From: Planktothricoides sp. SR001
GTDB lineage: Bacteria > Cyanobacteriota > Cyanobacteriia > Cyanobacteriales > Laspinemataceae
Direction: 5' to 3'
Assembly (NCBI RefSeq): GCF_001276715.1
Contig: NZ_LIUQ01000006.1
Span: 2,707 to 66,706 of the forward strand
Length of the DNA: 64,000 bases
The translations under genes and the position numbers were made by a program. Below the pieces are notes generated by a model. That model was not told the origin of the DNA, did not search any database, and worked only from the letters and a program-made list of their open reading frames with translations. Shown here one piece after another: positions 54,309 through 62,013 of the stretch (positions are counted from its first letter, which is position 1; each line of letters starts with the position of its first letter).

Positions 54309-54500
54309 AGAGTCACCTTCTAGTTTTAAAGCGGGGATCCCCTTATTTATCGGCATGGGATCGGTAGCACATCTACCTTAACCATAGATGTGGGCAAACG
54401 ACTAGAAAACACAACAATTTTTAAAGTTTCGACCAAAGTCTAATAACCAGATGCCAGTCCCGTGACTAATCTATAACTTGTACGGCCTAATCACCCACTT

Positions 54501-55034
54501 ATGATTCCTGCGGTTGCTCAGAGTTTGGCAGAAATCCTGGCTGGTAATGCCTCTTCAATTGCTACGGAGCAAATTGACTTCGACCACCCCACAGTGGATC
54601 GGGGGATCGGCTCACGGCTGAACTTATATTGTTATGAACTTCGACCCCATGAACAGAGGCAGTCACATCAGCAAATACCCGACAAAACCAGCCAGAAATC
54701 AGAGGCGATCCTTTGGTTTGACCTATCGTTTTTGATTACCGCCTGGGATGCCACAGCGATCGGCGAGCAGCATCTGCTTTCAGAAGCACTCAAGATGCTA
54801 TTAAGCCACCATTGCTTACCCCAGGAAGTTCTGCCGATCGCGCTCCGAGGTTCTACGATTGTCCCCATCGATATTTCTACCATCGATCTGAATCAGACCA
54901 TCGCCCTCTGGAATGCTCTGGGTGTACCGCTCCGTCCCGCCTTATATGTCACCGTGACAATTCCTATGCCAGTGGCAACAGACTTGCCATTGTATGTGGA
55001 AATGTCGCAACTGCCAACCGTGCCAAGCAATTAA
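54501..55034 (+). CDS. Pvc16/DUF4255 family protein of a contractile injection system
   Basis: A 177-residue protein with the Pvc16 N-terminal (DUF4255) pattern: IPAVAQSLAEILAG at the start, a central NLYCYELRPHEQRQSHQ, and WFDLSFLITAWDATAIGEQHLLSEALKMLLSH. Pvc16/Afp16 proteins cap the end of the tube and sheath of injection systems. It opens the locus, in the same direction as the sheath gene 324 bp downstream. A second longer family member is at 60052. Confidence 0.88.
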   Translation: MIPAVAQSLAEILAGNASSIATEQIDFDHPTVDRGIGSRLNLYCYELRPHEQRQSHQQIPDKTSQKSEAILWFDLSFLITAWDATAIGEQHLLSEALKMLLSHHCLPQEVLPIALRGSTIVPIDISTIDLNQTIALWNALGVPLRPALYVTVTIPMPVATDLPLYVEMSQLPTVPSN

Positions 55035-55357
55035 CTGGTTCAGCTTTGCTCTAGGGAAGTAGAAAGAAACCAAAGAAAATTTTCCATGCAGAGATGCTTT
55101 TATGCGATCGCACCTCCGCATGAAAAATATCAAACCCAATATTAATCATTTTACTGCTTAAGTTCTGTCTAAGTCCAGAGATTTCCCCATCTCCTCCTGG
55201 AAACCAAAGCCAACCTACTGGAATGAAGTAACGGGATCGAGAGATGAAGGAATGAACTAGCGGGATCAAGGGATGAAGGGATGAATTAGCGGTTTGGGAT
55301 TAGACCTGTTGCCAAAAGCCAAGCTGTTGCCAAATAGCAAATGGAGGATATCCACTT
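55035..55357. other. Leader region of the sheath gene
   Basis: No gene. The segment 55217-55290 holds imperfect tandem GGGATGAAGGAATGAA-type units. A GGAGGATA ribosome site lies at 55343-55350, directly before the sheath gene. Confidence 0.6.
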
Positions 55358-57076
55358 ATGCCTTTGGATTATTTTGCCCCTGGTGTCTACATCGAAGAAG
55401 TAGACCGGGGGAATCGACCGATAGAAGGAGTTAACCTGAGTGTTCCTGGCTTTATCGGCTTTACCGAAGATGTACGCGGTGACGCGGAAACCTTCAAACC
55501 GATGTTAGTCACTACTTGGGATCAGTATTTAGAATATTTTGGCAAACCCGGATCCGATGGGTTTACCGACTTTGGCGCGTATCTACCCTTTGCTGTTCAA
55601 GGTTGGTTCCTGAATGGTGGCGGTCGTTGCTGGGTCACGAGTCTTGGCAGCCGACTACCGGGTGCGGCGGCGCCAACGGCTCAAGAAACCGCCACGAAAC
55701 TATTAACCTCTTCCGGCGTTACGGCTCTACTATTTAATGTCAAAGGAGCAGCCGCTGCTGGAGATGAAGCCGCATTACCCGCAGTCACCGGACAACTGAC
55801 CGTGGCGATCGAAAGCGACACCCCGATCCAGCCAGAAGACGACAGCGAACCACCTTTAGACACTGGCGAATACTTTAAGGTGACAGTGAAGCGGGGCGAC
55901 GAAACCCTGGAAAGCTTCAGCAACCTAACCATGAAAGAAGAAGTAGCCGCTGAAGTTGGCAGCTATGTACTCACCGCTTTAGCCGATTCGCAATATCTGA
56001 ATGTGGAATTAGCAGCAGGACTGCCCGCAGTGTCAGCCCTATCCAAGCGGCCCGCCAATGGAGTCTATCAAGTCAGCCCACCGGCAGCTTATATTACTGA
56101 CGTGAATCAGCTACCGCGAGAACTGCAAGGAAATCGCAGCGATCGCAAAGGCGTCCAAGGCATATTTGAAATTGATGATGTCTCCATCATTGCCTGTCCC
56201 GACCTGATGCTGCTTTACCAACAAAATCTAATCAACCTAGATCAACTCCACGGCATCATGGAAATGATGCTCAGTATGTGCGAAAACTCCGCACCCAGCC
56301 CACCGTATCGCATGGCCGTCATCGACCCACCGCCAGTCAAACCGGGCAAAAACGACAACAAAGCCATTCCCCCAGAACAGCAAAAACCCCAAGATGTCGC
56401 CACCTGGTTAAGTATGTTTAACCGGCGCTCCATGTTTGGCGCACTCTACTATCCTTGGGTTAAAGTGGCCAACCCCCGCAACGGTGGACGCCCGATTTTC
56501 GTTCCTCCTTGCGGACACATGATGGGCGTATGGTGCCGCACCGACGAAACACGCGGTCTATTCAAAGCCCCCGCGAACGAAACCCCACGGGGTGTCATTG
56601 GTCTAGCCTACGAAACCAACTTCCGGGAACAAGAACTCCTCAACCCCCTCGGCATCAACTGCATCCGCAACTTTGCCAACTTCAACCGGGGCATTAAAAT
56701 TTGGGGCGCTCGCACCCTCGTTGAACCGGACAACATCCAATGGCGCTATATTCCCGTTCGCCGCTTAATGAGCTACATCGAAAAATCCATTGAAATTGGC
56801 ACTCAATGGGTAGTCTTTGAACCCAACGACGAAGCCCTCTGGGGTCGAGTCAGTCAGACCGTTTCCAGCTTCTTAACTGGGCTATGGCGTGAAGGGGCTT
56901 TAGTGGGCAGCAACGTCAGTGAATCCTTCTATGTCAAGTGCGACGGGGATCTCAATACCCCAGACACCATGATGAAAGGACGCCTCTATATCGAAGTGGG
57001 TGTCGCCCCTGTGCGTCCAGCGGAATTTGTCATCTTCCGCATCAGTCAGTGGGCTCCTGGCCAATATGGCCAATAA
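55358..57076 (+). CDS. Contractile injection system sheath protein
   Basis: Sheath subunit that contracts to drive the inner tube. The 572-residue product has the phage-tail-sheath pattern: YFAPGVYIEEVDRGNRPIEGV at the N-terminus, GFIGFTEDVRGDAE, GAYLPFAVQGWFLNGGGRCWVTSLG, and a C-terminal half with GVIGLAYETNFREQELLNPLGINCIRNF, GIKIWGARTL, WRYIPVRRLMSYIEKSIEIGTQW, EALWGRVSQTVSSFL and GRLYIEVGVAPVRPAEFVIFRISQ. The C-terminal part is the conserved handle region of CIS sheaths. It starts after a GGAGGA site. Only one sheath gene is present in the window. The thylakoid-anchored CIS of cyanobacteria are the closest known relatives. Confidence 0.95.
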   Translation: MPLDYFAPGVYIEEVDRGNRPIEGVNLSVPGFIGFTEDVRGDAETFKPMLVTTWDQYLEYFGKPGSDGFTDFGAYLPFAVQGWFLNGGGRCWVTSLGSRLPGAAAPTAQETATKLLTSSGVTALLFNVKGAAAAGDEAALPAVTGQLTVAIESDTPIQPEDDSEPPLDTGEYFKVTVKRGDETLESFSNLTMKEEVAAEVGSYVLTALADSQYLNVELAAGLPAVSALSKRPANGVYQVSPPAAYITDVNQLPRELQGNRSDRKGVQGIFEIDDVSIIACPDLMLLYQQNLINLDQLHGIMEMMLSMCENSAPSPPYRMAVIDPPPVKPGKNDNKAIPPEQQKPQDVATWLSMFNRRSMFGALYYPWVKVANPRNGGRPIFVPPCGHMMGVWCRTDETRGLFKAPANETPRGVIGLAYETNFREQELLNPLGINCIRNFANFNRGIKIWGARTLVEPDNIQWRYIPVRRLMSYIEKSIEIGTQWVVFEPNDEALWGRVSQTVSSFLTGLWREGALVGSNVSESFYVKCDGDLNTPDTMMKGRLYIEVGVAPVRPAEFVIFRISQWAPGQYGQ

Positions 57077-57138
57077 TTGATGATCTGGTAAATGTCATCC
57101 CCGCATCGTTTGTTTGCTGGAATGACACATGGAAAATT

Positions 57139-57293
57139 GTAGGTTGGGTTGAGGCACGAAACCCAACTTTTAAAGAGGAAAGGTAGTAGGTTGGGTTGAG
57201 GCACGAAACCCAACCGAAATAACAGATGTTAGGCATTACTGAAAATTGCCACCTGACAAATGTTGGGTTTCACTTTGGTTCAACCCAACCTAC
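57139..57293. repeat. Three hairpin-forming repeats between sheath and tube genes
   Basis: Two direct copies (57139-57167 and 57186-57214) of a palindrome, GTAGGTTGGGTTGAGGCACG then AAACCCAAC, and one inverted copy at 57261-57293. Each can form a stem of about 8 bp in RNA (GTTGGGTT/AACCCAAC). They sit in the 307-bp gap between sheath and first tube gene and could influence expression ratio. Confidence 0.8.
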
Positions 57294-57383
57294 GCTAATC
57301 TTTTTAAGCAGACCAAGTTAAGTAGCCAAAGCGGCTACACGACACCTATCAACAATACACCTTGACTTACAAGGAGGAAAAAA

Positions 57384-57857
57384 ATGGCAGACCTGCTTAC
57401 TATTTCTTCTAACAGGTTTTCATTTAAATATGGTGGCACCGAGTATCCACTCTTGAAAGTTAGCGGCATTAATATTCAAGCCAAAACCGCTGGTCACGGT
57501 AAGCCGATCGCCTCTACAGCCAAAGCCCAGATGACCAGAAACACCACTTCAACTGGGTACTACAACAACCAAGATGTCACCATTACCGCCGTTATTGAAG
57601 ATAAGAATAAAAAACTATTTGACCTCTTCAAAAAAGGGATGCCAGCCACTTATGGCGGCGATGGCAAATGGAGTCAATGTTTTACCGATGGTTCCATAGA
57701 AATCTTTGATGCCGACGCTAAATTAGTCATCACCTACAACCTGAAACAATGTCAGATGGTAGGTTATGAAGTTTCTGAATTTAATGTTGGCGGTCAAGAC
57801 TTTTTAACGGAAACATTCACCCTGAATGTAGAAAGCGTTGAGCGCAAACAAAGTTAA
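57384..57857 (+). CDS. Contractile injection system tube protein 1
   Basis: A 157-residue member of the T4 gp19/Hcp-like tail tube family: RFSFKYGGTEYPLLKVSGINIQAKTA, then strands YYNNQDVTITAVIEDKNKKLFDLF and TYNLKQCQMVGYEVSEFNVGGQDFLTETFTLNVESV. An AAGGAGG site lies just before the ATG. It is the first of three tube-like proteins and lies after the repeat block that follows the sheath. Confidence 0.88.
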   Translation: MADLLTISSNRFSFKYGGTEYPLLKVSGINIQAKTAGHGKPIASTAKAQMTRNTTSTGYYNNQDVTITAVIEDKNKKLFDLFKKGMPATYGGDGKWSQCFTDGSIEIFDADAKLVITYNLKQCQMVGYEVSEFNVGGQDFLTETFTLNVESVERKQS

Positions 57858-57936
57858 AAAAACAAGATAGATCGGAATTGGCGCTCAGTAACATGATTCA
57901 ATAACGCCGCATACACTCAATATTAGGAGAAATACA

Positions 57937-58422
57937 ATGCCAGATACCGTAGGCGAACCGCTATCCCAGGCTAGGTTTCAATTTAAAGCAGATAATCTCG
58001 ATGAGGGTCTCTTAGTCGAATCTGTTTCTGGCTTGAAATTGACCATTCCGGTGACTCAATCTGATGGGCCATTGGGGGTGACTAAGGGGAGTAAAGTTAA
58101 CCGACAAGCCGCTCCTTCCGCCGTAGAATCCCACGATATCACGATCAAATTTATTACCTCTAGTAAAAACCCCAAAGCCGTTTCTGATTGGTTTTATGAT
58201 TCCCATTCGACCCCTGATGTGGGTGGGGCAACCAAAACCAAAGGAAAAAATCAAGTTGCAACCATTACAGTTTTTAAACAAGATGGCACCGAGTCAGCCC
58301 AGTGGGAATTTAAAGGGGTGATGCCTATGACTTATGCCATGTCAGACTTTGATGCAGCAGGCAACCAATCCCTGACAGAAACCGTCACCTTTGCTTATGA
58401 ATATTTGATGCGTAAGAAATAG
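57937..58422 (+). CDS. Contractile injection system tube protein 2
   Basis: A 161-residue tube-like protein: ARFQFKADNLDEGLLVESVSGLKL, TKGSKVNRQAAPSAVESHDITIKFITSSKNPKAVSDWFYDSH, and a C-terminal VTFAYEYLMRKK. It has a TTAGGAGAAA ribosome site 5 bp from the ATG. It differs strongly from the first tube protein and may form a specialised ring or a second tube layer near the baseplate. Confidence 0.85.
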   Translation: MPDTVGEPLSQARFQFKADNLDEGLLVESVSGLKLTIPVTQSDGPLGVTKGSKVNRQAAPSAVESHDITIKFITSSKNPKAVSDWFYDSHSTPDVGGATKTKGKNQVATITVFKQDGTESAQWEFKGVMPMTYAMSDFDAAGNQSLTETVTFAYEYLMRKK

Positions 58423-58594
58423 TGATTGTTTCTGATATAAATTACCTTTTATTTTTAGGGACACGGCATTGCCGTGTCCCTACGGGAGATCGATATTTAA
58501 GAAGATTTAATAAAATTAAAAAAAATTAAAGAAAATTAAAGGAAATTTAAGCAAATTTAAGCAAATTAAATTAGAGCAAAATAAGGATATAACC

Positions 58595-59077
58595 GTGGGC
58601 AAATTTCCCGAAGTTTTAGCCAAATGTCGCTTTTTTTTAGAACTGAAACTTGATGGCAGCGATGAGTCAGTGGATGGCTATTTTATGGAATGTAGCGGCT
58701 TTAAAGTGACTCAGGATATTATCGAAGCCACTGAGGTGACGCCGCAAAAGTGGGGCAAATCTAAAAAAGGCTTAGTGGTGACTACAAAAATCCCTGGCAA
58801 TGTGAAATATAATAATCTAATATTGCGTCGAGGGCTGACTTGTTCGATGACCCTATGGAATTGGTTACAAGCCGTACAAGAAGGGAAGTGGGGGGAGAAA
58901 AGAAAGGATGGGTCTTTAGTGATTTATGACCAAGGGGCTCAAGCGCAGTTTAGATTAGAATTTAAAAATGCTTGGCCAGTCAGTTATACGATTTCTGACC
59001 TGGCTGTCACTTCTGGAGAGTTTGAAATTGAAGAAATGGAAGTGGCAGTGGAAGAGCTAAAAAGAGTAAAATTATAA
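58595..59077 (+). CDS. Contractile injection system tube protein 3
   Basis: A 160-residue tube-like protein starting with GTG, preceded by AAGGAT. It shows CRFFLELKLDGSDESVDGYFMECSGFKVTQDIIEATEV, then KIPGNVKYNNLILRRGLTCSMTLWNWLQAVQEG, the classical T4 gp19-like core, and EIEEMEVAVEELKRVKL. In most CIS one such protein is the tube and a second adapts it to the baseplate. Confidence 0.87.
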   Translation: MGKFPEVLAKCRFFLELKLDGSDESVDGYFMECSGFKVTQDIIEATEVTPQKWGKSKKGLVVTTKIPGNVKYNNLILRRGLTCSMTLWNWLQAVQEGKWGEKRKDGSLVIYDQGAQAQFRLEFKNAWPVSYTISDLAVTSGEFEIEEMEVAVEELKRVKL

Positions 59078-59098
59078 AAAATATATATTGGCGATCTT

Positions 59099-59473
59099 AT
59101 GATGATTCAAACGGAGTTTGAGTTTACTTTGCCCAAGGGATATTTGGATGAAGAGGGCAACCTCCACCGCAAAGGGGTGATGCGTTTGGCAAGGGCGATC
59201 GATGAGATTGTTCCTTTGCGGGATCCGCGAGTGAAATCTAATCCCGCTTATGCGACGATTCTGATTTTATCGCGGGTGATTACCCGTCTGGGGGCATTGG
59301 AGTCAGTCAGTCCGATGATGATGGAAAATCTGTTTGCGGTTGATTTGAATTATTTACAAAAGTTTTATCGCCAGATTAATGAGTTGGAACCCCCAGACCC
59401 AGAGTTTATTTCCCCCGCTTCCCCCCCTGAAGAAAATCCAGAAATGGGCAGGATGATGACGGAATTTCAGTAA
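59099..59473 (+). CDS. Tail-assembly-like CIS protein
   Basis: A 124-residue protein: EFTLPKGYLDEEGNLHRKGVMRLARAIDEIVPLRDPRVKSNPAYATILILSRVITRLGALE, then LFAVDLNYLQKFYRQINE. This matches a short family beside tube genes of cyanobacterial CIS and resembles a phage-tail assembly chaperone. It starts 21 bp after tube 3. The next gene is a related but longer paralogue. Confidence 0.75.
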   Translation: MMIQTEFEFTLPKGYLDEEGNLHRKGVMRLARAIDEIVPLRDPRVKSNPAYATILILSRVITRLGALESVSPMMMENLFAVDLNYLQKFYRQINELEPPDPEFISPASPPEENPEMGRMMTEFQ

Positions 59474-59479
59474 GATTCA

Positions 59480-59533
59480 GTTAAGCATTATAGTCAAGTA
59501 TTATAGTTAAGTATTATAGTTAAGTATTATATA
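59480..59533. repeat. TTAAGTATTATAG tandem
   Basis: Four imperfect units of TTAAGTATTATAG between the two tail-assembly-like genes. Confidence 0.7.
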
Positions 59534-59542
59534 TGTTTTGGT

Positions 59543-59998
59543 ATGAGGAATTCGACAATATTTGAGTTTACCCTGCCCAAGGGATTTTTGGATGCAGAGG
59601 GAAGTATTCATCAAGTCGGGATGATGCGACTCGCTACGGGTGAGGATGAAATTTATGTGCAAAAGCATCCCCAAGTTAGGCAAAATCCAGCTTATGCGAT
59701 GTTGGTGATGTTGTCCCGGTTAATTGATGATTTCGGGCATTTATCGGTGGTGACTCCCGAAATGTTGGAACAGCTTTTTTTAATCGATCTCCTCTATTTG
59801 CGGGACTTTTTTGCTCAGATTCACCAGCCTTTGGATGTGGTGTCGGGTGGGAAAGTTTTCGGCTACCCCTTGGAGCAATTATACCAAGAGGTAGCTTTGA
59901 TTGCTTTTTATTTTCATTGGTCTTTAGATGATATTTTAAGTTTGGAACATTCCGAGCGATCGCGCTGGGTGCAGTTGATTTCCCAACTGCATAAATGA
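59543..59998 (+). CDS. Tail-assembly-like CIS protein fused to DUF6760-like tail
   Basis: A 151-residue paralogue of the previous gene: EFTLPKGFLDAEGSIHQVGMMRLATGEDEI ... YLRDFFAQIHQ. Its C-terminal 50 residues (YPLEQLYQEVALIAFYFHWSLDDILSLEHSERSRWVQLISQL) match the small DUF6760-type proteins often encoded separately beside CIS tube genes. This looks like a fusion of two CIS components, and the shorter neighbour lacks this tail. Confidence 0.75.
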   Translation: MRNSTIFEFTLPKGFLDAEGSIHQVGMMRLATGEDEIYVQKHPQVRQNPAYAMLVMLSRLIDDFGHLSVVTPEMLEQLFLIDLLYLRDFFAQIHQPLDVVSGGKVFGYPLEQLYQEVALIAFYFHWSLDDILSLEHSERSRWVQLISQLHK

Positions 59999-60051
59999 TA
60001 ATTTACCCTTAGAATTAGATGAAAAGTATCCGCCGATATCCGTAGATAATT

Positions 60052-61392
60052 ATGAGTAATTATTTAGCCATTCCGACTGTCACCGCCGCTTTGCAGCGAG
60101 TTTTGCAGGAGGCGATTCAAATTGACATCGATGGCACCAGGGTGACAATGGCTCGACCAGCGAATGCAGGCAGTGCGACCCCCGAACGCGGTGTGAATCT
60201 GTATTTGTATCAAACGACGCCAAATCCAATTTGGCAAAAGAATGCAGATGCGCGATCGCGATCGCAGACCAGCAGAGATAGTAAGCAAAACCGCACCGCT
60301 TGGGATTTGAATTATCTGATTAGTTTCTACGGCAATGATATGGATCTGGAACCGCAACGGATCATGGGGAGTGTGATTCGGGCGTTGAACGATCGCGCGA
60401 TTTTGGATAAAGACTCTATCCTAGAAACCATTGCCGATGAAACTTTTCCTTATTTAGCCAGTTCTGACTTAGATCAACAGGTGGAGCAAATTATCTTCAC
60501 GCCGCTGAATTTATCTTTGGAAGATTTATCAAAAATTTGGTCGGTATTTTTCCAAACTCCCTACGCTTTATCCTTAGCTTATAAAGCCAGCGTGGTGATT
60601 TTGGAAGGGGAACAAGTCAGCAAAAAAGCTTTGCCGGTGCGTCTTCGCGGGCTGGCAGCGGTGCCGTTTGGTTATTCCCCGATAGTGGATCGGGTGATTT
60701 CTCGAGTCGGGCCGGGGGAACCCATTCTTAAAGATAGTACCTTATTAATTCAAGGGAGAAATCTGAAAGCTTCCACTACCCTAGTCCGCATTGGGGAATT
60801 GGAACTCACCCCCCAGGAGGTGACGGAAAATCAGATTATTTTACCCTTGAGTTCAGTACCCGATGATGTCTTGATGCCTGGGGTGCAAAGTTTACAGGTG
60901 ATTCATCGGATTACACAACGTCTAAATGTAATTCCGGTCTATGGTGCGGCAGCGACCGAGGGTGAACAAGCGGCGACAAATTTGTATCATTCCCCAGACA
61001 ATAAATCGTATCAGTCTTTGGAGTCGAATGCCGCGCCGTTTGTTTTGCGTCCCACAGTTCTGAAAGCTACGGTTTCTAATTTGCAGGGTCGGGAAGAACC
61101 AACGCGATCGGCCCAAATCAAAGTGCGGGTGAATTTGACTGTGGGCAAAAAGCAGCGGGTGGTGCTAATTTTAAATGAGAAATCCATCGAAAATCCCAAT
61201 GCTTATTTGTTTGATGCCCCAGTCCGGCGCACCAATCAAAATACGATCGCAATTCCGGTGGAAAATGTTAAACCAGGGGAATATTTGGTGCGGTTGCAAA
61301 TTGATGGGGCGGAAAGTCTTCTGACTGTGGATACAGACCCGAATAGTAAGACATTTCAATGGTATAAAGAGCCGAGGATTTTAGTCCGCTAA
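60052..61392 (+). CDS. Large Pvc16/DUF4255 CIS protein
   Basis: A 446-residue protein. Residues 1-190 form the DUF4255 domain (IPTVTAALQRVLQEAIQIDIDGTRVTMARPAN, NLYLYQTTPNP, WDLNYLISFYGNDMDLEPQRIMGSVIRALNDR). The rest is beta-rich and includes an IPT/TIG-like region (LIQGRNLKASTTLVRIGE, ENQIILPLSS) and a C-terminal jelly-roll-like stretch (RAQIKVRVNLTVGKKQRVVLIL). The C-terminal part may contact the cell envelope or cap. Together with 54501 the locus carries two DUF4255 genes. Confidence 0.85.
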   Translation: MSNYLAIPTVTAALQRVLQEAIQIDIDGTRVTMARPANAGSATPERGVNLYLYQTTPNPIWQKNADARSRSQTSRDSKQNRTAWDLNYLISFYGNDMDLEPQRIMGSVIRALNDRAILDKDSILETIADETFPYLASSDLDQQVEQIIFTPLNLSLEDLSKIWSVFFQTPYALSLAYKASVVILEGEQVSKKALPVRLRGLAAVPFGYSPIVDRVISRVGPGEPILKDSTLLIQGRNLKASTTLVRIGELELTPQEVTENQIILPLSSVPDDVLMPGVQSLQVIHRITQRLNVIPVYGAAATEGEQAATNLYHSPDNKSYQSLESNAAPFVLRPTVLKATVSNLQGREEPTRSAQIKVRVNLTVGKKQRVVLILNEKSIENPNAYLFDAPVRRTNQNTIAIPVENVKPGEYLVRLQIDGAESLLTVDTDPNSKTFQWYKEPRILVR

Positions 61393-61404
61393 ATTGTTAT
61401 ATGT

Positions 61405-61480
61405 TATTGGTTATTTGTTAGTGGTTAGTTGACTTAAATTTGCCTAACAAATAACTAATAACTAACAACAAATAACCAAT
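61405..61480. repeat. Inverted repeat of the ATTGGTTATTTG type
   Basis: Left arm ATTGGTTATTTGTTAGT and right arm ending AACAAATAACCAAT; related to the repeat at 52078-52134. It lies between the DUF4255 gene and the small protein gene and may terminate transcription. Confidence 0.6.
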
Positions 61481-61503
61481 AAGAAAAGTAAGGAATTAAA
61501 GCG

Positions 61504-61722
61504 ATGAATGAAGAAGAATTGAGACAACAATTAGAAAGAGAGATGGAAACCCTGAGTTATAATCGGTTGCATAAGTTGGGGAATGAGGCAGTTAAAGCGA
61601 AGCTGATTATTGGGCATGGTTATCGGGGCGGAAAGTATGAAATTCTGAGAAAAGATCAAGAACTGCTGCTGACTCCAGAAGAGGCGGAAAAGTATTTAGA
61701 GGATTTGCTGAAGTCAACTTAG
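61504..61722 (+). CDS. Small protein of unknown function in CIS locus
   Basis: A 72-residue charged protein (EELRQQLEREMETLSYNRLHKLGNEAVKAKLIIGHGYRGGKYEILRKDQELLLTPEEAEKYLEDLLKS). A TAAGGA site precedes the ATG. Not recognised; it is co-directional with the CIS genes. Confidence 0.55.
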   Translation: MNEEELRQQLEREMETLSYNRLHKLGNEAVKAKLIIGHGYRGGKYEILRKDQELLLTPEEAEKYLEDLLKST

Positions 61723-61976
61723 ACTTTAGGGGCGAAGCATTCCGGCAGATGCTCTTATACCAAATCCGGTTCTCATATACTGACTATGATCGTTACCTAA
61801 AACGCTTGTGGATTCCCGCCTTCGCGGGAATGACATCTGACCTGATAAACGGGTTTTAACAACCGGATTTGGTATTATTGCTTAAAATATTGTAGGGGCG
61901 AATGCGAGAACGCCCCTACGGAATGCTTCGCCCCTAAGAAAATTTATGGTTAATTAATCTTAAAACCGCTGTAAGA
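61723..61976. mobile_element. MITE-like element, copy E, with a second element nested inside
   Basis: Left block GGGGCGAAGCATTCCGGCAG, right block ending AAAACCGCTGTAAG, matching the other copies of this family. It is interrupted by the 117-bp element at 61758-61874. The left TTACAGC end is not visible. Confidence 0.5.
61758..61874. mobile_element. 117-bp MITE with TTA flanks
   Basis: Perfect 14-bp terminal inverted repeats, TACCAAATCCGGTT and its complement, flanked by TTA on both sides. The interior carries the CCCGCCTTCGCGGG palindrome shared with 40830-40954. No coding capacity. Confidence 0.8.
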
Positions 61977-62013
61977 TAGTACCGGGAATAATCGGGAATA
62001 ATCGGGAATTATT

